Assembly (NCBI GenBank): GCA_005223045.1
Contig: NJBM01000003.1
Span: 1 to 64,000 of the forward strand
Direction of reading: 5' to 3'
Length of the DNA: 64,000 bases
DNA from: Planctomycetes bacterium B3_Pla
GTDB taxonomy: Bacteria > Planctomycetota > Phycisphaerae > Sedimentisphaerales > Anaerobacaceae
Shown: in pieces, positions 1-8,227 of the stretch
Layout of the letters: each line of letters starts with the position of its first letter
Position numbering within the stretch: the first letter of the stretch is position 1
Notes under the pieces: model-generated
Told to the model about the DNA's origin: nothing
What the model saw: only the letters and a program-made list of their open reading frames with translations
Database searches by the model: none
Program-made: the position numbers and the translations under genes

Positions 1-276
1 GTGCATACGCTCAGCACGTCTTAGCCGCCATGAGAGGCTGACAATCCGCTCGGCTAATATCAATTCCATGTAGCCGGCGGGGCGCATCTCGGCCAGCATT
101 TTCTCTTTCAGCAGGTCGTAGTCTTCCTGTTGCTCGTCGAAGACAACGTCGGCGGCGGAAAATAGCCCGTGCTTGAGCGCATTTTGCGCGACGGCGGCCT
201 TGCCCTTGGCGGTCTTAGGGCCGGTTGAATTTTGAGCGTTTTGTCGATTGGCGTTGATTTGAGCTTCGGTTGACAT
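1..276 (-). CDS. Small conserved planctomycete-type protein, C-terminus beyond the window
   Basis: The reverse strand is open from an ATG at 276 to the left edge (92 codons, no stop), so the gene is partial. The product begins MSTEAQINANRQNAQNSTGP and continues with KTAKGKAAVAQNALKHGLFS. This N-terminus recurs in many uncharacterised planctomycete and acidobacterial proteins; I know no function for it. The rest is charged and probably helical (EQQEDYDLLKEKMLAEMRP, then ERIVSLSWRLRRAERM). There is no signal peptide, so it is probably cytoplasmic. An AAAGGGG ribosome-binding site lies 8 to 10 bases before the ATG, and a near-consensus promoter lies about 90 bases upstream, so the start is well supported. 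The family recognition is from memory of the sequence pattern. Confidence 0.8.
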   Translation of the reverse strand, partial: MSTEAQINANRQNAQNSTGPKTAKGKAAVAQNALKHGLFSAADVVFDEQQEDYDLLKEKMLAEMRPAGYMELILAERIVSLSWRLRRAERMH

Positions 277-365
277 GAGAAAACCCCTTTCTGAAATGAT
301 TATTGATTATTGTCTATTTACTATTGTTTATAGTGTTAATCATTCATTGTTAATGTTAGATATAC

Positions 366-394
366 ATCATATATAGTACCGTATTTTCTGTCAA
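366..394 (-). promoter_or_regulatory. Sigma-70-type promoter for the gene at 1-276
   Basis: On the minus strand a perfect TTGACA (394-389) is followed after exactly 17 bases by TATGAT (371-366). Transcription would begin near 359, giving a leader of about 80 bases before the ATG at 276. The surroundings (about 290-440) are strongly AT-rich compared with the neighbours. Confidence 0.75.
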
Positions 395-495
395 GAGAAT
401 TGTCGTAAAAATATAAAATAATAATTTAGACACTGATTAACACCGATGGACACTGATTGTTTGGTCGTATTGCGTACGGCGTAAAGGCAGACCGT

Positions 496-561
496 GTAGG
501 GTGCGATGAATCGCACCATTGACATATTCCCCCATTATCGGTGCGATTCATCGCACCCTAC
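496..561. repeat. REP-like double palindrome (22-base perfect inverted repeat)
   Basis: Positions 496-517 and 540-561 are perfect reverse complements of each other (GTAGGGTGCGATGAATCGCA + CC), 22 bases apart. Each arm is itself a hairpin: GGTGCGA, loop TTCA, TCGCACC. A pair of inverted short palindromes is the usual layout of REP/BIME-type intergenic elements. No second copy was seen in this window, and no REP-associated transposase is present here. Confidence 0.8.
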
Positions 562-688
562 CTGCTATTCTGTCGCGCAAGCGAGATGAGCCGAATTGAT
601 GTTTGGAAACGCAGCGAAAAATTATCGCGACCGTATCGACAGCGGCTAATCAAGCGTGGTGTCAAAAAATGAATAGGTGGCTGTGTGC

Positions 689-784
689 CCGTTGAAAAAA
701 TCCCAAAGTAACATTTGAGATTGCCGCGTGATTCTTCGAATCGCGCGGCAATCTCAGGCTTTGCGGTGGGTCTTTTTCAACGGT
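689..784. repeat. Nested inverted repeat, MITE-like or terminator-like
   Basis: An outer inverted repeat (CCGTTGAAAAA at about 690-700 with TTTTTCAACGG at 773-783) encloses an inner perfect 12-base stem (GAGATTGCCGCG 717-728 with CGCGGCAATCTC 744-755). The GTTGAAA ends and the GGCAATCTC core resemble parts of the larger element at 18634-18872, so both may belong to one family. Confidence 0.65.
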
Positions 785-838
785 CTCGCTATCCTTTAGT
801 ATTTCAACGTCAGCGATGAACGTGCGGTTTTACTACAT

Positions 839-1918
839 CTATTCTTCGTCTAAAATCCCGATGACATCCGTGCCTTCAAACAAAAGCCCATCGGCAAGCC
901 TGCCAGTCACCATCAAGGTCACATCGTCCGGCGGTGCAATCCCCAAGACAACTTCAATGTAGGCTATTAAATCTTGTCTGTCGAACTTGACCATTAACAC
1001 GTCACCCTCAACAAAACTATGCTGGACCTCAAGCAGACCTTCCATGAGAACACTATCAACGTCAATTTCGCTCACATTACAGCCCTCGGGGGGCTCGATG
1101 TAGCAGGTGATCCACTGGCCCTTACTGTCCATATAAAGTGGGTCGGGATCAATATCAACGGGCACTATCGCTGGTCCTGTAATGTCGCCAGGTGAAAGGG
1201 CCCTGTTGTATATCAAGACATCATCGATAGCGCCGCTAAAAAAGTTCGCTATATAAGCCGTCGCCGGCGTAGGTACAAACCAGTAGGCGCCAATGAGGAG
1301 GTCTTGATAAGAATTTGATGCAGGGTCCGGTGTTGTAAGCCATTGGCCGATCAAAAATCCGTCGCTATAAATGCTCAGCACCCCATCCGCATCTCTTGAA
1401 GCAACGAGGTGTGTCCACTGCCCGACCTGGGGGTAAATGTTCGTGTCATAATATTGTTCGCGGTCGTAGTAATCCTCATAAAGTACTGTGACGCCGTTGG
1501 CCAGGGTCGAAGTTGAAGGAGCGACAATCAGAAGAAACGAGGCCCGGTCCGTAGCGAAATCCTCTCCACGAGTGACGACCGAGATGACCGATGTTGATGT
1601 TGGATCCGACACGTCAACGGCCGGGCGAACCCACGCTGAGACAGTGAAAACCGGCAGTTGAAAAGCGGCCATGTAATCCACACTAATGTAGTCGTCGATG
1701 CCGTCGAAAGAATATGCACTGCAGGGGACACCAAAACGGTCGGTTGTCAGAGTCGCGCCGTAAACCGTACCGTCGTGTCCGTTGCCGCTTTCATCATTCG
1801 CATTGCCGTTGAACGGATAGTATGCCACCAATCCATCGGTGGGAACGCAGGCGAATACTGTTGCCGTGGTTGTAAGGAACGCTAATGCTGTAACTGCAAG
1901 GGTTGACCATTTTTTCAT
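839..1918 (-). CDS. Secreted LamG/concanavalin A-like domain protein
   Basis: A 359-residue protein with a clear Sec signal peptide (MKKWSTLAVTALAFLTTTAT, then VFA before Cys). A LamG/jellyroll (concanavalin A-like) domain spans roughly residues 28-240. It opens with the typical GLVAYYPFNGNANDESGNGH and closes with the hallmark GAIDDVLIYNRALSPGDI. Such domains usually bind carbohydrate or serve as structural modules of exported proteins. The last 110 or so residues have no recognised domain and are rich in Asp and Val. The ribosome-binding site AAAGGAG precedes the ATG. Expression appears monocistronic from a candidate promoter at 2121-2149. The cellular target is unknown. Confidence 0.88.
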   Translation of the reverse strand: MKKWSTLAVTALAFLTTTATVFACVPTDGLVAYYPFNGNANDESGNGHDGTVYGATLTTDRFGVPCSAYSFDGIDDYISVDYMAAFQLPVFTVSAWVRPAVDVSDPTSTSVISVVTRGEDFATDRASFLLIVAPSTSTLANGVTVLYEDYYDREQYYDTNIYPQVGQWTHLVASRDADGVLSIYSDGFLIGQWLTTPDPASNSYQDLLIGAYWFVPTPATAYIANFFSGAIDDVLIYNRALSPGDITGPAIVPVDIDPDPLYMDSKGQWITCYIEPPEGCNVSEIDVDSVLMEGLLEVQHSFVEGDVLMVKFDRQDLIAYIEVVLGIAPPDDVTLMVTGRLADGLLFEGTDVIGILDEE

Positions 1919-2120
1919 AATACTACTCCTTTCAGAGTCACCAAGACTCGTAAAACAAACACCAATTTATGAACTGTGAGTGCTTCAAATACAGGAAAGA
2001 AACATATTACGGCACTTTTTCTTTGAAATTCATTGGATTTGTTAATACCTGTCCGGAACAGTCACGGACCTCTAATTCTGGCTTCGCTCAATCCTCTTTG
2101 AATCTCATACATTATTCTCA

Positions 2121-2149
2121 TTTATGCTACTCAGTGACAAAAATGTCAA
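2121..2149 (-). promoter_or_regulatory. Candidate promoter for the LamG gene at 839-1918
   Basis: On the minus strand a perfect TTGACA (2149-2144), 17 bases, then CATAAA (2126-2121), a 4/6 match to the -10 consensus. This gives a leader of nearly 200 bases, which is long, so the assignment is tentative. Confidence 0.45.
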
Positions 2150-2480
2150 TTGTGGTAACTACGTATTTTTTCATTTTTTTTTGCGTTCATCGGATTAATG
2201 CGTAGGTGGGCCGACCAGATGAGCGCCTTGCGGTTATGTCGAGAGAAGAATCCTCTGGGCAGAGGCCAAAATTTAGGGAGAAATCCAGGGGTATCTTAAT
2301 TTTATTTCTCCATTTCATTGAGGTCCTTTCGTATCTCGCATAGGCTTCTCCAATCGGATGTAGCAATCTTTCGACTCCGCTCAGGATCGCATCCGTAAGC
2401 TTCAGCCTATCAAACGTGAGCCTGCTTGTCTCGGATTTTTCACAAAATACATGATACAAAATGCAGGATACTAGGAAAAC

Positions 2481-2589
2481 AGGGCATCAGGATACAGGAT
2501 ATCAATGGATCAGTGAATCAGGGGAAAACCGGCCCGGTACCCTGATAACCTGATACCTACGATCTGATCGCCTGATCTGCTGATCCCCT
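2481..2589. repeat. ATCAGG / CCTGAT palindromic intergenic repeat, copy 1
   Basis: The left half carries ATCAGG-type words (gcATCAGGatacAGG, aATCAGG) and the right half the complementary CCTGAT words (CCTGATAACCTGATA, CCTGATCTGCTGAT). The whole stretch is therefore a degenerate palindrome centred on CCGGCCCGG near 2530. The same word family fills 9513-9712. Confidence 0.6.
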
Positions 2590-2799
2590 TAGTTTGGACT
2601 GTGCCAAATTCCCGTTCTTAAATTTGAGAAGCGGCGACGCCGCGGTGCGCGGTTATTATTAGTAGTGAAAAACAAGTTTTTTAGCTATATGGCGCTATTT
2701 TTTTGTAACAAAACGCCCCGGCTAAGCGTCTAACAGAGTAGCTGCCGGTATGCTCTAATGCGCTGCCGAAGTGTGAGCCTGCGTCTATTTCGTTTGCTG

Positions 2800-2828
2800 T
2801 TGACATAAGCTCCGGAATTGTATAGACT
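2800..2828 (+). promoter_or_regulatory. Promoter of the type II secretion operon
   Basis: TTGACA (2800-2805), 17 bases, TAGACT (2823-2828). A start near 2835 leaves a leader of about 30 bases before the gspE ATG at 2867. It is the best-placed promoter for the gene cluster that follows. Confidence 0.6.
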
Positions 2829-2866
2829 TGCGGTTTTAGAAGAGTTTTTTTGAGGCAACCTGGGAT

Positions 2867-4597
2867 ATGGATTTTGATACAGGCAGTAACCGAAAGAAAA
2901 AATTAGGGCAGTTGCTGTGCGAGAAAGCGTACTTGGATGAGTCCAACCTCGAATTCGCGCTTGAGGAACAGAAGGTCGCACATCGGCGGCTGGGCGAGAT
3001 ACTGCTGGACCTTGGCTATGTGACGCAAGCCCAATTGAATGAGGCACTTGCGCTTCAGGCCGGCATTGCGAGAGTAAACCTGGATTCGATTTCGGTAGGC
3101 GGCGAGATGATAAGCCTTGTTCCGGCCGAACTGGTCAGCAAGTACAACATTTTGCCGTTAGGGCGGGAAGACGGGCGACTAAAGGTGGCAATGACGGACC
3201 CGTTTCAGCCGCAGGTTATCGAGGATCTGCGGCTCGTGACCGGCTGCTCGGTGCGTCGATACTACGCCCATCCGAAGGAAATGGAGAATGCGATACTAAA
3301 ATTCTACGGCAGCAACGTCGCGAGGATGCTGGATGACCTTGCTCCCGTTGAACAGAAGACAGAGGACGATGATGAACTCGGAAACGGAGATTACTCTCCC
3401 GCCAAACTTCAGGAACTGGCCAGGCAGCCGTCTTTGGTCAACCTTGTGAACCTGGTGATACTGGAGGCGATTGAGGCCCGCGCCAGCGATATCCATATCG
3501 AGCCGTTCGAGCATGAGGTGAAGATCAAGTACAGGATCGACGGCATGCTTGTCGAGAGGACCCCCTCTTCAAGGCGGCTACAGGCGGCGATTGTTTCGCG
3601 GCTCAAGATCATGGCGGAGATGAATATCGCCGAGCGTTTTGTGCCGCAGGACGGGCATATCGAGTTTGCCGGCAAGAACGGCAGGATCGATCTTCGTGTC
3701 TCGACCATCCCGACGGTGAACGGCGAGGCGATTCAACTGAGAATCCTGGACAGGTCGGCCTCGCTCATGAAGCTTCATGATTTGGGAATGAACGATCAGT
3801 GCCTGGAAGGTTTTTCTCAATGCCTGCACAAGACACACGGCGTCGTGCTCGTTACCGGGCCGACCGGATGCGGCAAGACGACTACGCTCTACGCCGCGCT
3901 CAACAAAATATACTCGCCTGCTGTGAAGATGATAACGATTGAAGACCCTGTCGAGTATCAACTTGAGGGCATTAACCAGATGCCGGTCAATCCCAAGAGA
4001 GGGCTCACTTTTGCAACGGGGTTGCGGCATATTCTTCGGCACGACCCTGACATAGTGATGGTCGGTGAGATCCGAGACAAGGAAACCGCAAACATAGCAA
4101 TTCGCGCTGCGTTGACCGGGCACCTCGTTTTCTCAACGCTTCATACCAACGACGCACCGGGGGCGGTCAGCAGACTGATCGATATGGGTGTTGAGCCGTT
4201 CCTGTTGGCCAGTTCCCTGGAAACGGTTCTTGCGCAAAGGCTTGTGCGCACGATTTGTCCGAACTGCAAGGAGCCGTACAAGCCGAACGAGAATCTGATC
4301 AAGAACCTGAATGGCTCGATGGATATTGACCCCGATACGAAGTTCTACCACGGAGCCGGTTGTAACGAGTGCGCTCAAACCGGCATGAGCGGACGAAGCG
4401 GGATATATGAGCTGCTTAGAATAACCAGCAAGGTGCGGGAGCTGATAGCATCAAAGCCAACGACAGAACAGCTTATAAAGGCCGCGCCGACAGACCACGT
4501 GAGCATGGTGCATGACGGTCTCGACAAGGTGATGGCGGGTATTACCACTCCCGAGGAAATCTTCAGAGTCGCCAAGAGCATCAGTGAAGATGAGTAA
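2867..4597 (+). CDS. gspE: Type II secretion / type IV pilus assembly ATPase GspE
   Basis: This is the cytoplasmic hexameric ATPase that powers pseudopilus assembly. Residues about 10-155 form the MshEN/T2SSE N-terminal domain (LGQLLCEKAYLDESNLEFAL; LGEILLDLGYVTQAQL). The ATPase core has Walker A GPTGCGKTT near 331-339, the Asp-box (ASDIHIEPFEHEVKIKYRID), Walker B DIVMVGEIRD near 395-404, and the His-box region (ALTGHLVFSTLHTN). A tetracysteine zinc motif (CPNC about 463, CNEC about 499) marks the GspE/PilB class and argues against a PilT retraction ATPase. The 576-residue length is normal. It is first in the operon, with gspF 62 bases downstream. GspE and PilB cannot be separated by sequence here; the downstream GspK and secretin favour GspE. 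Confidence 0.95.
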   Translation: MDFDTGSNRKKKLGQLLCEKAYLDESNLEFALEEQKVAHRRLGEILLDLGYVTQAQLNEALALQAGIARVNLDSISVGGEMISLVPAELVSKYNILPLGREDGRLKVAMTDPFQPQVIEDLRLVTGCSVRRYYAHPKEMENAILKFYGSNVARMLDDLAPVEQKTEDDDELGNGDYSPAKLQELARQPSLVNLVNLVILEAIEARASDIHIEPFEHEVKIKYRIDGMLVERTPSSRRLQAAIVSRLKIMAEMNIAERFVPQDGHIEFAGKNGRIDLRVSTIPTVNGEAIQLRILDRSASLMKLHDLGMNDQCLEGFSQCLHKTHGVVLVTGPTGCGKTTTLYAALNKIYSPAVKMITIEDPVEYQLEGINQMPVNPKRGLTFATGLRHILRHDPDIVMVGEIRDKETANIAIRAALTGHLVFSTLHTNDAPGAVSRLIDMGVEPFLLASSLETVLAQRLVRTICPNCKEPYKPNENLIKNLNGSMDIDPDTKFYHGAGCNECAQTGMSGRSGIYELLRITSKVRELIASKPTTEQLIKAAPTDHVSMVHDGLDKVMAGITTPEEIFRVAKSISEDE

Positions 4598-4659
4598 ACC
4601 TTCAGACATCCGACGCGATCTTAACCGAGATATGAAACAATAGAGGCAAGATACTAAAA

Positions 4660-5931
4660 GTGGGCCAGTTCTATTACAAGGCGGTTAATCAGGGCGGCGG
4701 ACACGTTGCCGGCTCGATAGAGGCTATCGACCGCAGGAGCGCTGTCGCAGCTTTGACCGGCCAGGGACATTTCGTAACAGAGCTTAGCGAAGATACCAAG
4801 GTACAGACCGCGCCCGGTGCCGAGGAGCGTACAGCCCTGAACCTGGGGCGGCTTCTGAGTTTTCGCAGGGGCAGGGTCACCAGCAAAGACGTTCTTGCCT
4901 TTACCACGCAACTAAGCACGGCCCTGCAGGCAGGCCTTCCGCTAATGCGCGGCCTGGAACTGATCCGGGAGCAGCAGCACAAAATCGTAACGAAAGAGCT
5001 GCTGGGCGATCTCGTTGAGTCTGTCAGTTCCGGTAAATCTCTCTCAGAGGCCATGGCCACCTATGAAAACGTCTTTAGCCCCCTGTACCTGTCGATGATA
5101 AGGGTCGGCGAGACCGGCGGAATTCTCGAACAGACCACGGCACAATTAGCTGAGATGCTGACCAGAGAAGAGAAGATAAAGACAAATATGAAGAATGCCT
5201 CGGCCTATCCTATCTTTGTTCTGATCCTCGGATTGGTCTCGGTGGCACTCATAATAACCGTAATACTGCCCCGCATCATAAACACGCTGGGAGCTGACGT
5301 TTCCGCACTGCCGCTGCCGACAAGAATATTGATGGGCATGAGCGGGTTCATCACAGGGCTGTTTACAACCGTCGTCGGCTGGATTGCCATCGCCGGGGCG
5401 ATAGCGGGAATACACTACTTCAGGAAATGGAAAAGAACCGGAGGGCGGCTCAAGTTTGACGCATTCAAACTCAGAATACCCATTTTGGGGTCCGTCCTGC
5501 GGACAATAGCGGTTGGCAGGTTTGCGCGAACGCTTGGGGCGTTGACAATGGGCGGGGTCACGATCCTGGAAGCCCTGGCGGTCGTTCGCGATACGCTCGG
5601 CAACGAATTGTTGGGCAGGGAGATTGACTCGGTGGCTGATAAGGTCAAGCGAGGCGAGTCGCTGGCCGAACCTTTGGGCGAATCGGGATACTTCCCCCCC
5701 CTGCTGGTGCAAATTGTCTCAGTGGGCGAGCAGACCGGCAAGCTGGATGAATTGCTGCTGAACGCCGCCGAAACTTTCGACAACGAAGCAGACTCTGCCG
5801 TAACTAAATTCATGGCGATCTTCCCCGCCCTGTTGATATTGCTGCTGGCAGTGGTGATAGGTTTCATAATTGCGGCGACCCTGCTGCCAATAGTCGCCAT
5901 GCAGCTCGGCGGCGGAATGTTCGGAAGCTGA
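4660..5931 (+). CDS. gspF: Inner-membrane platform protein GspF
   Basis: The 423-residue polytopic platform protein of the type II secretion/type IV pilus family couples the ATPase to pseudopilin assembly. It has the expected two T2SSF domains, roughly residues 80-205 (TSKDVLAFTTQLSTALQAGL, ...RVGETGGILEQT) and 280-405 (RFARTLGALTMGGVTILEAL, ...VSVGEQTGKLDELL). Each is followed by membrane segments near 185-210, 225-250 and 385-415. It starts with GTG at 4660, reading MGQFYYKAVN; the ribosome-binding site is weak (AGAGGCAAG). The VGExTGxL pair is diagnostic. Operon position directly after gspE. Confidence 0.94.
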   Translation: MGQFYYKAVNQGGGHVAGSIEAIDRRSAVAALTGQGHFVTELSEDTKVQTAPGAEERTALNLGRLLSFRRGRVTSKDVLAFTTQLSTALQAGLPLMRGLELIREQQHKIVTKELLGDLVESVSSGKSLSEAMATYENVFSPLYLSMIRVGETGGILEQTTAQLAEMLTREEKIKTNMKNASAYPIFVLILGLVSVALIITVILPRIINTLGADVSALPLPTRILMGMSGFITGLFTTVVGWIAIAGAIAGIHYFRKWKRTGGRLKFDAFKLRIPILGSVLRTIAVGRFARTLGALTMGGVTILEALAVVRDTLGNELLGREIDSVADKVKRGESLAEPLGESGYFPPLLVQIVSVGEQTGKLDELLLNAAETFDNEADSAVTKFMAIFPALLILLLAVVIGFIIAATLLPIVAMQLGGGMFGS

Positions 5932-5986
5932 TTCGTGACCTGAAAAACGAGATAAGATTGGCAAACAGTTCTTTGAGAGGTAACAA

Positions 5987-6418
5987 ATGGACCGGAAGAA
6001 CAAAAGAAGGAAGGCATTTACACTTGTAGAGCTGCTGGTGGTCGTCTTGATCATAACGATGCTCGCGGCATTTGTCACGCCGAGGCTCTTCACGGGTATC
6101 GGCAGAACCAAAGCGCAGTTGTCGAAAGCAAAGATGGCGACTATCGAAAATGCACTCGGCCGATTTTACATGGACTGCGACCGCTATCCGGACGACGCCG
6201 AAGGACTCGATGTGCTGATTGAGCCGCCCGCGGACATTGAGGAAGACAAGTGGCACGGACCGTATCTCAAGCGGAGCGACCTGGTTGATCTGTGGGGCAG
6301 GCCGTATATCTATGTGGCGGAAGGGGAAGTTAATCCCGGCACCCCCGATCTGATCAGCCTGGGACAGGACGGCATGGACGGTGGCGACGGCGATAACGCG
6401 GATATATACAACGATTAG
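5987..6418 (+). CDS. gspG: Major pseudopilin GspG
   Basis: A 143-residue major pseudopilin that polymerises into the pseudopilus after cleavage by a prepilin peptidase (not encoded in this window). The class III signal is RRKA/FTLVELLVVVLIITML, with Ala at the -1 position instead of the usual Gly, and conserved Glu at +5. The C-terminal half keeps the GspG features: alignment GRFYMDCDRYP, KWHGPYLK, DLWGRPYIY, and the calcium-binding DLISLGQDGMDGGDGD followed by ADI. A GAGAGG ribosome-binding site precedes ATG 5987. Confidence 0.95.
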   Translation: MDRKNKRRKAFTLVELLVVVLIITMLAAFVTPRLFTGIGRTKAQLSKAKMATIENALGRFYMDCDRYPDDAEGLDVLIEPPADIEEDKWHGPYLKRSDLVDLWGRPYIYVAEGEVNPGTPDLISLGQDGMDGGDGDNADIYND

Positions 6419-6472
6419 CACTTTTGCCGGCGGCTGCAATTGAAAGTGCGAGACTTGAAGGTGAAAGCCAAA

Positions 6473-7036
6473 ATGAGAAAACGGGGCTTTACCATTACGG
6501 AAATGCTGTTCGTCGTGCTCATCATAGGGCTGATCAGCGGCGCCGGGACCGGACTATACGTCGGGACCTTCAAGAAACTGCGCGTGCAGAGATCGGCATA
6601 CGATTTTCTGCTTACGGCCAAATACGGCAGGATAATGGCAATCGAGCAACAAAGCCGGTACACGATGATGCTGGATGCGGCAGGCAACGGGTTTCTGCTC
6701 ACTACCCTGCGCTGGGACGAAGAGAACGAGCAGGCGAGCGAGCAGGTCGTAAGAGACCCCTACTGCAAGCCGGTCCAATTCGAAGGTGACGTGGTGTTCG
6801 AGGACGTTCAGATAGCGCCGGACGGCCTGGAGACCGAATCTGAGAGTGAGAATGAGCAACAACAATCAATCGTCTTCTCCCCGAACGGCACCGCCCAGTT
6901 GGCCGTGGTTCAGATTGGCGACGGCAGGACTCATTATACGATAAGTATCAGCGCCGCCACCGGCAGAGCGAAAATATACTACGGCACGGCCGAAAACGTC
7001 AAAGCCACCACGACTGATTTGGATGCAGAGTCATGA
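6473..7036 (+). CDS. gspH: Minor pseudopilin, GspH-like
   Basis: A 187-residue protein with an N-terminal prepilin signal MRKRG/FTITEMLFVVLIIGL (cleavage after Gly, Glu at +5) and a GspH/FimT-like body. Its position between gspG and gspI fits GspH. I chose ATG 6473, because GAAGGTGA lies 8 bases upstream and the signal then has the usual short charged leader; an in-frame TTG at 6440 would add 11 residues. Residues 120-140 are acidic and Gln-rich (ESESENEQQQ). It overlaps the next gene by ATGA. Confidence 0.85.
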   Translation: MRKRGFTITEMLFVVLIIGLISGAGTGLYVGTFKKLRVQRSAYDFLLTAKYGRIMAIEQQSRYTMMLDAAGNGFLLTTLRWDEENEQASEQVVRDPYCKPVQFEGDVVFEDVQIAPDGLETESESENEQQQSIVFSPNGTAQLAVVQIGDGRTHYTISISAATGRAKIYYGTAENVKATTTDLDAES

Positions 7037-7455
7037 TCGGGTCAAAAAGGAAGACAAAAGGTTTTACCCTGGTCGAAGTGATCTCTGCGAGCGTCATTCT
7101 CTGCGGGGCCGTGATGATAGTCGGATCCATCGGAACCCAGGCGATGATCGGAACGCGGCTCAACAGGCGCTACGAGATGGCGTCCGCCCTGGCCGACAGG
7201 CAGCTTAGCCTCGTTGACTATGTCGGCATCGATTCGCTCCTCGAATCGGGAGAAATGGAGGGCGAGTCCGAAGATTTTGGGTATTCGTTCAACTGGCAGC
7301 TTGAGACCGAGTACCAGGAGATCGACAGCCTGTATTTGGTCACGGCAACGGTTAGGTGGGTCGAGAGAAATCGCCCGTACAGTATTTCCGTTGATACTAT
7401 GTTCGATGGAATAACTTTGGTGGATGATACCGGAACGGCAACTTCGCAGCAGTGA
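7033..7455 (+). CDS. gspI: Minor pseudopilin GspI
   Basis: A 140-residue minor pseudopilin with a short charged leader and the signal KTKG/FTLVEVISASVILCGA. The body (ALADRQLSLVDY, then FGYSFNWQLETEYQ and VTATVRW) matches the GspI pattern of a strand-rich C-terminal domain. In the family GspI forms the pseudopilus tip complex with GspJ and GspK. The start overlaps the stop of the preceding gene (ATGA), and the stop overlaps the GTG start of the next (GTGA), so translation is coupled. Confidence 0.87.
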   Translation: MIGSKRKTKGFTLVEVISASVILCGAVMIVGSIGTQAMIGTRLNRRYEMASALADRQLSLVDYVGIDSLLESGEMEGESEDFGYSFNWQLETEYQEIDSLYLVTATVRWVERNRPYSISVDTMFDGITLVDDTGTATSQQ

Positions 7456-8189
7456 GCAAAATAATGAAGATGCAATTGAAAAAAACCGGGTTTACATTGG
7501 TGGAAGTCCTGGTCGCCTCGACGATAGGCTCGTTCGTTGCCCTGGTGGCGGTCGGCTCACTGAGGGTCATTATAGTCAGCTCCGAGATGGTTGACCAAAA
7601 CATTAACGCCGCAGCCGAGGTGAGGTTTGCCGCGAACATGATAGCAAGGGACCTTGTGAATTTCTACCGTGACGAGAATTTCCAGAACACCAAGTTTATC
7701 GCTACGGTCCAGGAATTGGATGACGGCAGCAGCACAAGTTACCTGGTTTTCTACGCCCTCGGCAGGACAAAGGCCCGAGCGGCCCAGCCGGAAGGCGACA
7801 TATATGAAGTGGAGTATTATCTGACAAAAGATGAAGAAACCTCGGCGCTGATGAGGCGGTTGTGGCCGAATCCTTCCGAAGACATCGAGCCGGGTGGAAT
7901 TCTGAGTGTAATTGCCGAGGATATTGAAATTTTCGACATAAGGTACTTTGACGGCGAAGAGTGGTCCGAAGAATGGACCGAGGAGATGCGTGCCCTTCCT
8001 CAACTGGCCGAGATAACACTGGTGGCAAGCTCGGAGCAGGGCGTCCCCCCGATGGAGTCGGTGATTGTGAACTTCGTCAGGTCGCAGGGGGGAGATGAAA
8101 CTACCGTTGGCAGCGGCGGCCCGACCGGAGGGTCTCAATCCAGCGGCCAGACAAGCAACTCCGGCACAAATACACAGACAGGCAGATAA
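7452..8189 (+). CDS. gspJ: Minor pseudopilin GspJ
   Basis: A 245-residue minor pseudopilin. The signal is LKKTG/FTLVEVLVASTIGSF. Next comes the GspJ-like body (AAEVRFAANMIARDLVNFYR; EVEYYLTKDEETSALMRR; IEIFDIRYFDGEEWSEEW, which resembles the GspJ strand pattern v..l..rY.dG..W). The tail after residue 215 is Gly/Ser/Thr/Gln-rich and probably disordered (GGPTGGSQSSGQTSNSGTNT). The start is GTG 7452, coupled to gspI, with ATG 7464 an in-frame alternative. It would form the tip complex with GspI and GspK. Confidence 0.87.
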   Translation: MSKIMKMQLKKTGFTLVEVLVASTIGSFVALVAVGSLRVIIVSSEMVDQNINAAAEVRFAANMIARDLVNFYRDENFQNTKFIATVQELDDGSSTSYLVFYALGRTKARAAQPEGDIYEVEYYLTKDEETSALMRRLWPNPSEDIEPGGILSVIAEDIEIFDIRYFDGEEWSEEWTEEMRALPQLAEITLVASSEQGVPPMESVIVNFVRSQGGDETTVGSGGPTGGSQSSGQTSNSGTNTQTGR

Positions 8190-8227
8190 GAACGGCGGCA
8201 AAGGAACCGTACGGCAGGAATTTGGTC

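Larger units (their letters stand above)
277..838. other. Intergenic region with promoter and two palindromic repeats
   Basis: No convincing gene. From left to right it holds the ribosome-binding site and promoter of the leftmost gene, a short degenerate repeat near 430-458 (ACACTGAT twice around AACACCGATGG), the double palindrome at 496-561 and the nested hairpin at 689-784. The last lies just downstream of the LamG gene that ends at 839 on the minus strand, so it could also act in transcript termination. Confidence 0.7.
1919..2866. other. Long intergenic region between divergent transcription units
   Basis: No gene that I can support. Open frames here lack ribosome-binding sites and look like chance. 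It holds the leader and candidate promoter of the LamG gene, a TTCGACTCCGCTCAGG motif (2370-2385) that recurs elsewhere in the window, a palindromic ATCAGG/CCTGAT-rich repeat (2481-2589) and the promoter of the secretion operon (2800-2828). Confidence 0.65.

Noticed and set aside
1969..2459. Small frames between the LamG gene and gspE
   Set aside because: Composition is unlike the neighbours, there is no ribosome-binding site, and they span repeat words and the candidate leader.
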